From positions 62,001-126,000 of the forward strand of contig CAWGHW010000018.1 of NCBI GenBank assembly GCA_963822485.1: a stretch of 64,000 bases of DNA, written 5' to 3'. This DNA comes from DASUBV01 sp963822485. GTDB lineage: Bacteria > Actinomycetota > Actinomycetes > Streptosporangiales > Streptosporangiaceae. The notes under the pieces were generated by a model. The model worked only from the letters and a program-made list of their open reading frames with translations. It searched no databases and was not told the origin of the DNA. The translations under genes were made by a program, and so were the position numbers. Each line of letters begins with the position of its first letter. Within the stretch, counting starts at the first letter, position 1. Of the stretch, positions 31,823 through 37,517 are shown in pieces.

Positions 31823-33121
31823 CTCGATGGCCGCGTCCGGCCCGGCCGGGCCGGTCAGCTCGCCCGCGCCGGCCGCCACGGCCACCGCGCCGGGAACGGG
31901 CAGCCCGGCCGGCGCGCCGCCGCCGTTGAGCGCCACGATGAGCCGGCGGTCGCCGTCGCTGACCCGGTAGGCGAGCTGCGTATTCGCCAGGTGCAGCACG
32001 CTGGTGCGGGCCCGGTGCAGCCAGCGGTTCCCCAGGCGCAGGCCGATGAGCCGCTGATGCAGCCGGTAGGTGTCCCAGCCGGCCGGCGCGAGCCCCGCGG
32101 GGGCGCCGGGAAACGCGGGCCGGATCGCGTCATCGCCGCCCGCGCGGTCCTCCTTCACGCCGCGGAACGCCTGCTCGTCGCCGTAGTAGACGGACGGCGT
32201 GCCGCCCACGGTGAACAGCACGGCCAGCGCGTGCGGCAGGTGCTCGGCCCGGTCCAGCCGGCTGGCCAGCCGGGTGACGTCGTGGTTGCCCACGAAGGTC
32301 AGCGGGGCGAAGCTGGCCAGGAACTCGTTGTGCCGGTCCAGGGCCCAGGCCAGCTCGAAGAAGTTGCCGTCGTTGAGCGAGCTCCAGATCGCCTTCCACA
32401 GCTCGTACTGGGTGACCGAGTCCAGCCCCGACGCGGCCACGATCTCGGGGTAGTCCCCGTGGATCACCTCGCCGACCACGTAGGCGTCCGGGTGCGCCGC
32501 CCGCACCCGGGGCAGGACCCTGCTCCAGAACACCGGCGGCACGGCGTAGGCCGCGTCCAGCCGCCAGCCGTCGGCGCCGCGGTCCAGCCAGTGCGTCATG
32601 ACCTCGGTGACGTAGGTCGCGACCGCCGGCTCGGCGTGATTCAGCGCGACCAGCTCGCCGTGGCCCTCGAACGTGCGGTAGCCCGGCTCGGTCCCCGGCC
32701 CCGCCCCGGCGGGCCAGGTCAGGTCGAACCACGACGCCGTCGGCGCGGCCGGGCCCTGCTCCAGCACGGCGGCGAACGCCGGGAAGCCCCGGCCCACGTG
32801 ATTGAACACCCCGTCCAGCAGGACCCGCAGCCCGCGCGAGCGAGCCGCCGCGACCAGCGCCAGGAAGTCGTCCTCGTCGCCCAGCCGCGGGTCGATGCGG
32901 AAGTGATCAACGGTGTCGTAGCCGTGCGTGTGCGCGGCGAAGACCGGCCCCAGCGCGATCCCCGTGGCGCCCAGCCCGGCCGCGTAGTCCAGCCACGGCT
33001 CGATGCGCCGCAGCCGGGGCACGACCGGCTCGGCGCCCGGCCCGGCGGACCGGGCCGGGGCGCCGGTGAACCCGAGCGGGTATACCTGCCACCACACCGT
33101 GTCCGCCACCCAGTCCGGCAT
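31784..33121 (-). CDS. GH13 alpha-amylase family glycoside hydrolase
   Basis: A 445-residue cytoplasmic TIM-barrel enzyme (no signal peptide) with the four GH13 regions: DGVFNHVG, GWRLDAAY (nucleophile Asp), GEVIH (acid/base Glu) and FVGNHDVTR (transition-state Asp). It begins MPDWVADTVWWQVYPLGF, the typical start of oligo-glucosidases. It probably acts on short alpha-glucans or trehalose-like sugars inside the cell. The regulator gene at 33124 lies immediately upstream on the same strand with only two bases between, so they are likely co-transcribed. The 3' end overlaps DUF2332. Confidence 0.93.
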   Translation of the reverse strand: MPDWVADTVWWQVYPLGFTGAPARSAGPGAEPVVPRLRRIEPWLDYAAGLGATGIALGPVFAAHTHGYDTVDHFRIDPRLGDEDDFLALVAAARSRGLRVLLDGVFNHVGRGFPAFAAVLEQGPAAPTASWFDLTWPAGAGPGTEPGYRTFEGHGELVALNHAEPAVATYVTEVMTHWLDRGADGWRLDAAYAVPPVFWSRVLPRVRAAHPDAYVVGEVIHGDYPEIVAASGLDSVTQYELWKAIWSSLNDGNFFELAWALDRHNEFLASFAPLTFVGNHDVTRLASRLDRAEHLPHALAVLFTVGGTPSVYYGDEQAFRGVKEDRAGGDDAIRPAFPGAPAGLAPAGWDTYRLHQRLIGLRLGNRWLHRARTSVLHLANTQLAYRVSDGDRRLIVALNGGGAPAGLPVPGAVAVAAGAGELTGPAGPDAAIELPAFGWAVLTAG

Positions 33122-33123
33122 CC

Positions 33124-33507
33124 CTACCCCTGACCGTCCCCGACGATCCGGTGCAGGGCCGCGACGTGGCCCCGGTAAGCCGTTCGCCCGGTCTCGGTGA
33201 GGCGCAGCCAGACCCGCTGCCGGGTGTCGCGCACCGCGCGGCGCTGCGCGACGTACCCGGCGTCGACCAGCACCGAGACGTGCTTGCTCAGGGCCGACTT
33301 GCTGATGTCCAGCAAGGTCAGCAGGGCGCCGAACTCGATCTCCCGCACCTGATCCAGGGCCGCGCAGATCCGCAGCCGGACCGGGGCGTGAATCAGCTCG
33401 TCGAACCCGCCTCCGGTCGCCGCCGGCGCCTGCTCGGTGTGCGTGACTCGGTGGTGACTCACGTGCGGTGTGCTCACGTGCGGTGCACTCACGTGCGGTG
33501 TGCTCAC
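33124..33507 (-). CDS. Winged-helix regulator (ArsR/HTH_34-like) with repeat-derived N-terminus
   Basis: A 127-residue protein. The C-terminal 95 residues form a winged helix: FDELIHAPVRLRICAALDQVREIEFGALLTLLDISKSALSKHVSVLVDAGYVAQRRAVRDTRQRVWLRLTETGRTAY, as in regulators paired with a small membrane protein. The N-terminus (STPHVSAPHVSTPHVSHH) comes from three 15-base repeats, each carrying an in-frame GTG, so the real start could be 33507 or any of the following GTGs. 33507 overlaps the upstream membrane gene's stop (GTGA). Confidence 0.85.
   Translation of the reverse strand: MSTPHVSAPHVSTPHVSHHRVTHTEQAPAATGGGFDELIHAPVRLRICAALDQVREIEFGALLTLLDISKSALSKHVSVLVDAGYVAQRRAVRDTRQRVWLRLTETGRTAYRGHVAALHRIVGDGQG
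33462..33507. repeat. Three 15-bp tandem repeats at the regulator start
   Basis: Units of GTGAGCACACCGCAC (minus strand, with small changes) recur three times. Each contains a possible GTG start, and CACGTG palindromes form at the junctions. Changes in copy number would lengthen or shorten the protein by five residues. Confidence 0.75.
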
Positions 33508-33941
33508 GGGCGGGGGGTCCGCGCGCTCTGCGCCAGCCCGGTGCCCGCGAACAACCCGAACACCAGCACCGCGCCCACGACCGGCGGCCAGGAGGCGAAC
33601 CGCGACCCGGCCGAGCTGGCCACGATCACCAGGGTCGGCGGCCCGTACAGCACCGCCCAGTCCCGCGTCGTCATGGCGCCGCGCACCCAGCCCACGCACA
33701 CGCCCCGCGCCCTGGCCGCCGCATAGGCGACGTAAACCAGGCTCACCGCGATCACGGCCGCGATCGCCGGGCCCCACCAGCCCTGCTGCCCGATCGCGTA
33801 CGTCGCCAGGCCCATCCCCGCTCCCGTCGTGAGCCAGTACCACCACGGATACCCGCTCCACGCTACCCGGGCCCGGCTGCGCTGCGCCGCCGCCAGTGCC
33901 TCCGCCGCCTCGTCCGGACTGATGCCCTCGTAAGTTTCCAC
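33504..33941 (-). CDS. Small membrane protein partnered with the winged-helix regulator
   Basis: A 145-residue protein with a helical N-terminus (YEGISPDEAAEALAAAQRSRARVAW) and four hydrophobic segments (YWLTTGAGMGLATYAIG, WWGPAIAAVIAVSLVYVAYAA, WAVLYGPPTLVIVASSAG, VVGAVLVFGLFAGTGLA). This two-gene arrangement with a downstream HTH regulator is common in actinobacteria. GTG 33941 is preferred because the N-terminus then matches the family; the frame is open to 33977. The stop overlaps the regulator's GTG. Confidence 0.75.
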   Translation of the reverse strand: METYEGISPDEAAEALAAAQRSRARVAWSGYPWWYWLTTGAGMGLATYAIGQQGWWGPAIAAVIAVSLVYVAYAAARARGVCVGWVRGAMTTRDWAVLYGPPTLVIVASSAGSRFASWPPVVGAVLVFGLFAGTGLAQSARTPRP

Positions 33942-33947
33942 AGCGGC

Positions 33948-33973
33948 AACTCTAGAGTTTCCAATCTGGAAAC
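33948..33973. promoter_or_regulatory. Overlapping palindromes before the membrane protein/regulator pair
   Basis: AACTCTAGAGTT (33948-33959) is a perfect palindrome and runs into GTTTCC-AATCT-GGAAAC (33957-33973). They lie just upstream of the GTG start and suit autoregulation by the winged-helix protein. Confidence 0.6.
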
Positions 33974-34047
33974 ACAAGGCGTTCCGGGCTCAGCCCAATG
34001 GCCCCATCTGCCACTGGCTGGCGCTGGGTCCGTGCGTTTCGATATCT

Positions 34048-34140
34048 CGTAGTGTTTGCGGCGTCAGAGCCCGCTAGCTCTACGGGATCATGGCCTAACC
34101 GTGTTGCGGCCGGGTGGAATGCCGGTTCCGGGCCAGCCGG
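34048..34140. repeat. Dispersed intergenic repeat (first copy)
   Basis: The stretch from CGTAGTGTTTGCGGCGTC through GGGATCATGG to GCCAGCCGGATGG matches, with mismatches, the stretch at 53967-54063. Both copies are intergenic and neither encodes a plausible protein. Confidence 0.6.
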
Positions 34141-34209
34141 ATGGACGTGCGCTGAGCCCGGTGCCGCTAGCCTCCATTGGTCTCGCCACGCCAGTCCCAC
34201 TCTCTTGTA

Positions 34210-34227
34210 GGTATCACCAGTGATACC
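34210..34227. promoter_or_regulatory. Operator of the toxin-antitoxin operon
   Basis: GGTATCAC and GTGATACC flank CA, three bases before the antitoxin start. The position over the likely -10 region suits the autorepression typical of ribbon-helix-helix antitoxins. Confidence 0.75.
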
Positions 34228-34230
34228 ATT

Positions 34231-34440
34231 ATGTCCATGGCAATGACACTGAGGCTGGCGGACGACGAGACCGAGGCGCTGCGCCTGCGGGCCGACCTAG
34301 AGCACCGGTCGATGCAGGAGGTGGCCCGTCAGGCCATCCGCGAGTATGTCGAGCACCATAGTCGTTCCGACCTGCTTAACCAGGTCCTTGACGAGGAACT
34401 GCCCCGGTACGCGGAGGCGCTGAAGCGGCTCGGCCAGTGA
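34231..34440 (+). CDS. Ribbon-helix-helix antitoxin of a Doc-type toxin-antitoxin pair
   Basis: A 69-residue protein: MSMAMTLRLADDETEALRLRADLEHRSMQEVARQAIREYVEHHS is a ribbon-helix-helix fold (beta strand TLRL, then two helices), followed by a charged C-terminal tail (DLLNQVLDEELPRYAEALKRLGQ) that would block the toxin. ATG 34231 is used; two further Met codons follow closely. The stop overlaps the toxin start by four bases (GTGA), and a perfect operator lies just upstream. GC content and codon use are lower than in neighbours, consistent with acquisition by transfer. Confidence 0.88.
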   Translation: MSMAMTLRLADDETEALRLRADLEHRSMQEVARQAIREYVEHHSRSDLLNQVLDEELPRYAEALKRLGQ

Positions 34441-34817
34441 TTTTCCTGAATCTGCCGGAGCTGCTCTACATCGCGGAGCGAACGCTGGGCGCAGAATACG
34501 CGGTCAGGGACTACGGCCTCCTGGAAGCCGCCCTCGCGCGGCCCCAGGCCACCGCTTTCGGCAAAGACGCCTACCCCGACCTAGACGCGAAGGCAGCCGC
34601 GCTGCTGCACTCCATAGCACGTAACCATGCCCTGATCGACGGCAACAAGCGGCTCGCTCTCGCTGCCCTCATCGGCTTCTACGGGCTCAACGGCCGCCGT
34701 CTCACGCTCACTAACGACGCCGCGTATGAGCTCGTCATGAGCGTCGCTTCCGGCCGACTGGACGTCGTCGACGACATCGCCGCCCTTCTTCGAGGCGCGA
34801 CAAGAGCCCGTGGCTAG
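34437..34817 (+). CDS. doc: Doc-family toxin (Fic fold)
   Basis: A 126-residue protein with the Fic/Doc core HALIDGNKRLALAA at about residues 64-77, matching H-x-x-x-D-G-N-K-R. In Doc this motif transfers phosphate from a nucleotide to elongation factor Tu and stops translation. LLYIAERTLGAEYAVRDYGLLEAALARPQATAFGKDAYPDL is the characteristic Doc N-terminus. It starts at GTG 34437 overlapping the antitoxin stop, so the two are translationally coupled. The pair is a type II toxin-antitoxin module, complete and apparently intact. Confidence 0.92.
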   Translation: MIFLNLPELLYIAERTLGAEYAVRDYGLLEAALARPQATAFGKDAYPDLDAKAAALLHSIARNHALIDGNKRLALAALIGFYGLNGRRLTLTNDAAYELVMSVASGRLDVVDDIAALLRGATRARG

Positions 34818-35140
34818 TGCCCGGCCGTCATCGTTATCTCAGCTCAACGAAATTGCCCGACTGGGGGGTCTGGGTGCCTGCATCCGACCCCGCCTGCGGC
34901 GTAGACGCGAAGCAGGTCGTGGCCGCGAACCGCATGGGTGCTCGGCCGGCAGGTGCACGCTGGGTTAGCTGGCGCAACGCGGCTGGCGACGCCGCGGGGC
35001 CACGCTGGGCCGTCATGCTGTCCGGGTCGCCGCGCCACGTCGCCGCGACTGGGGCAACCACCTCGAACGTCAGCTCGCCCATGACTGCGCAGCCAGCTCT
35101 CCACCTCGTGTTCGCCTCGAACCGTGATCTAACGGGCAGA
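34818..35140. other. Intergenic region, no gene seen
   Basis: About 320 bases between the Doc gene and the convergent GNAT gene. Composition resembles the host more than the toxin-antitoxin pair. Open frames on both strands give arginine- and proline-rich products without recognisable features; I see no hairpin with a T-run. Confidence 0.5.
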
Positions 35141-35608
35141 TTACTGCGGCAGGTGCTTCTCCATGAAGATGCGCCGGTAGCCGTTCTCGGCGCGCCGCTC
35201 CACCTCGACGTAACCCAGGTGGCCGTAGATGGCCACGTTCTCGGTCATGACCTCGTGGGTGTACAAGGTCAGCCGGGTGATCCCGCGCCGCGCGGCCTCC
35301 TGCTCGGCGAAGCCCATCAGGCTCCGGCCGAGCCCGCGGCCCTGCGCGTCCGGGTGCAGGGCGATGTTCTCGATGAGCAGGTGGTCCGCCGCCGGCACCA
35401 GGGTCAGCACGCCGATGACCGGGCGGCCGGCGACCCAGGTGTTCCCGGCCTCGACCGACGGCCCGTAGTCGCGCAGCATGGGCCCCGGCGGCTTGTCCAT
35501 CCGGGTGAGGTACCGCGTGTAGGCGGCGGTGATCAGGGCCTTGATCGCGGGCAGGTCGGCCAGCGTGGCCTGGCGGACCGGCTCGGGCGCGGATGACGCG
35601 GAGGACAT
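35141..35608 (-). CDS. GNAT-family N-acetyltransferase
   Basis: A 155-residue GNAT protein: VRQATLADLPAIKALITAAYTRYL at the N-terminus, acetyl-CoA loop ENIALHPDAQGRGLGRSLMGFAEQEA (the Q/R-x-x-G-x-G/A motif) at about residues 78-103, and LTLYTHEVMTENVAIYGHLGYVEVERR at the end. It would transfer an acetyl group to an amine; the substrate is not evident. It stands alone between convergent and divergent neighbours. Confidence 0.9.
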   Translation of the reverse strand: MSSASSAPEPVRQATLADLPAIKALITAAYTRYLTRMDKPPGPMLRDYGPSVEAGNTWVAGRPVIGVLTLVPAADHLLIENIALHPDAQGRGLGRSLMGFAEQEAARRGITRLTLYTHEVMTENVAIYGHLGYVEVERRAENGYRRIFMEKHLPQ

Positions 35609-35681
35609 GGTTCACCCTATGTGCCGCCCCGGTTTCGCCCGGCCTGGGTAGGCTCGCCTGGCCCGGGGGACACTGCTAGTC

Positions 35682-36332
35682 ATGACGGATGCGGTGGAGT
35701 TCACGATCGGGGCCAGGGCCAGCTGCAGCGACGGGCTGGCCGGACTGGTCAGCCAGGTGGTGGTCGATCCGGTGGCCGGCACGATCACGCACCTGGTGGT
35801 GGAGCCGGAGGGCCGGATCGGGCTCGGCCGCCTGGTGCCGCTGAGCCGGGTGCGGGCCAGCGACGGCCAGCTGAGCCTGGACTGCACGGTGGCGGAGTTC
35901 GAGCGGCTGGACCCGGCCGAGCAGACCCAGTTCATCCCGGGCAGCGGCGGCTACCGCCAGTACGGTCCCGAGCAGGTGCTGGCCTGGCCCTACTACGGGC
36001 TGGGCGGCTCGGGCGTGGCGGGCGACACGGTGCAGGCGCCGTCGGAGACGGTCACCTACGACAGCCTCCCGGCGGGCGAGGTGGCGTTCCGGCGCGGCAT
36101 GAGCGTGCACGCCGCGGACGGCCAGATCGGGCAGGTCGAGGGCCTGGTGCTGAACCCGCGCGATGGCCGGGTGACCCACGTGCTGCTCCAGGAGGGGCAC
36201 CTGTGGGGCCGCAAGGAGGTGGCCATCCCGGTCGGCGCGGTGACCGAGGTGGCCGACGGCATCCGGCTCAGCCTGACCCGGCACGAGGTGCGGGACCTGC
36301 CCGCCGTGGACATCGGCCACCCGGGCGGCTAG
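35682..36332 (+). CDS. PRC-barrel domain protein (two repeats)
   Basis: A 216-residue protein with two PRC-barrel-like halves: residues 5-80 (FTIGARASCSDGLAGLVSQVVVDPVAGTITHLVVEPEG) and 128-205 (FRRGMSVHAADGQIGQVEGLVLNPRDGRVTHVLLQEGHLWGRKEVAIPVGAV). PRC barrels occur in ribosome maturation and photosynthetic reaction centre proteins; in this form they are small soluble proteins of unknown role. It starts at ATG 35682, and its stop overlaps the convergent GyrI-like gene by four bases. Confidence 0.8.
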   Translation: MTDAVEFTIGARASCSDGLAGLVSQVVVDPVAGTITHLVVEPEGRIGLGRLVPLSRVRASDGQLSLDCTVAEFERLDPAEQTQFIPGSGGYRQYGPEQVLAWPYYGLGGSGVAGDTVQAPSETVTYDSLPAGEVAFRRGMSVHAADGQIGQVEGLVLNPRDGRVTHVLLQEGHLWGRKEVAIPVGAVTEVADGIRLSLTRHEVRDLPAVDIGHPGG

Positions 36333-36790
36333 CCCGGTTCCGGCCGGAGCTGGAAGTAGACGTCGGTACGCCGCTCGGCGGGGTCCTCCGCCCAGTCGCC
36401 GTAGACCTCCCAGCTCACTCCCGACGGCTGGCGCTGATGCTCGGCGCACCACCGCTCGAGGGCCGCGTAGGCCCCGGCCAGCTCGGTGTACTCGCCGTAG
36501 TGCGCGGTCGTGGCCACCTCGCCAGCGGGCGTGGCCGCCGGCTGGACCTCGCCGCGGGGCGTGAAGTCCGACTGCACCTCGACGCCGACGTCGACGGTCA
36601 GCACGCCCGCTCGGGCCTCGCGGTACACCACGACGTTGTGGTCGGTGCGGACGCCCTGCTCGCGCAGCACCGGCCAGACCAGGTCGAGCAGCCGGACGAT
36701 GTCGGCGCCCAGCCGCTGCTGCGTGGTCGTGGCCCGCACCGCGGCCAGCGGGCGCGGATCCTCGGACCCGGTGCGCACCTCGTAGGACAT
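36329..36790 (-). CDS. GyrI-like small-molecule-binding protein
   Basis: A 153-residue protein with the GyrI-like/AraC effector-binding pattern: a beta strand followed by DIVRLLDLVWPVLREQGVRTDHNVVVYRE, DVGVEVQSDF, TPAGEVATTAHYGEYTELAGAYAALERWCAEHQRQPSGVSWEVYGDW. Such proteins bind hydrophobic or cationic small molecules and have hydrolase activity in some cases. It starts at ATG 36790. It is stand-alone, without a DNA-binding domain. Confidence 0.85.
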   Translation of the reverse strand: MSYEVRTGSEDPRPLAAVRATTTQQRLGADIVRLLDLVWPVLREQGVRTDHNVVVYREARAGVLTVDVGVEVQSDFTPRGEVQPAATPAGEVATTAHYGEYTELAGAYAALERWCAEHQRQPSGVSWEVYGDWAEDPAERRTDVYFQLRPEPG

Positions 36791-36828
36791 GGACGCGGAT
36801 CGTAGCAGCGGCCGGCGACAGCGCCGGC

Positions 36829-37010
36829 TGATAACAGCAAGAAGCGGGCCAGCCAGCCCGGCACCGGCCCGCGGCTCCGAGCCAGCACGGCACCGGCCCG
36901 CTGCTCGTGGCCAGCCGGGCGCCGGCCCGTGGCCAGCCGGGCACCGGCCCGTGGCCGGCACCGGCCGCGGCTCCTGGCTAGCCCGCTACCGGCCCGCGGC
37001 TGTCAGTGCC
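36829..37010. repeat. TGATAACAGCAAGAAGCG unit and a GGCCAGCCGGGC...CGGCCC minisatellite
   Basis: One perfect copy of the 18-base core (36829-36846) is followed by about 160 bases of degenerate 22-base units; two near-identical ones are at 36907-36928 and 36929-36950. The region separates the GyrI-like and MmcQ-like genes. Confidence 0.75.
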
Positions 37011-37059
37011 GGCCCCTAGTCTGAGCCCATGCGGGTCACTGCGCACCAACGGCGCCGCG

Positions 37060-37407
37060 ATGGCTGACGAGCACGACGTGCGCCGCCTGGCGCTGGCCCT
37101 GCCGCGGACGGCCGAGGCCGACAGCGACGGCTTCGACTTCCAGGTCGACGGCAAGGGGTTCATCTGGTCCTACCCCGAGCGCCTGCCGGGCCAGCGGCGG
37201 GTGCTGCGCACGGACATCGCGGTGCTGTACGTCGGCGACGAGGCCGAGAAGCAGGCCCTGCTGCTGGGCGAGCCGGACCTCTTCTTCACCACGCCGGGCT
37301 ACGACGGCTGGCCGCTGGTCATGCTGCGGCTGGCCGAGGTGGACGCGGCGCGGCTGGAGGAGCTCATCACCGACGCCTGGCGGATGCGCTCCCCGGACGC
37401 GGGATGA
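37060..37407 (+). CDS. MmcQ/YjbR family protein
   Basis: A 115-residue single-domain protein: HDVRRLALALPRTAEADSDGFDFQVDGKGFIWSYPER and FFTTPGYDGWPLVMLRLAEVDAARLEELITDAWRMRSP match the MmcQ/YjbR fold, often described as DNA-binding-like although evidence for DNA binding is thin. Start ATG 37060 is chosen because the product begins at the family's usual position. No partner is obvious. Confidence 0.87.
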   Translation: MADEHDVRRLALALPRTAEADSDGFDFQVDGKGFIWSYPERLPGQRRVLRTDIAVLYVGDEAEKQALLLGEPDLFFTTPGYDGWPLVMLRLAEVDAARLEELITDAWRMRSPDAG

Positions 37408-37517
37408 GCACGCCGCTGGTGGCGGTGCGGGCCGCGCGGGCCGGCTGAGGGCGCGCCCGAGACCGGGCCGGGCGCGCCGCCGGTGCACGGGAATCAGGTC
37501 TATGGCACCGTTTGGGC

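Noticed and set aside
34817..35596. 259-codon plus-strand frame after the Doc gene
   Set aside because: Its second half is antisense to the GNAT gene and its first half has no recognisable features; the start has no ribosome site.
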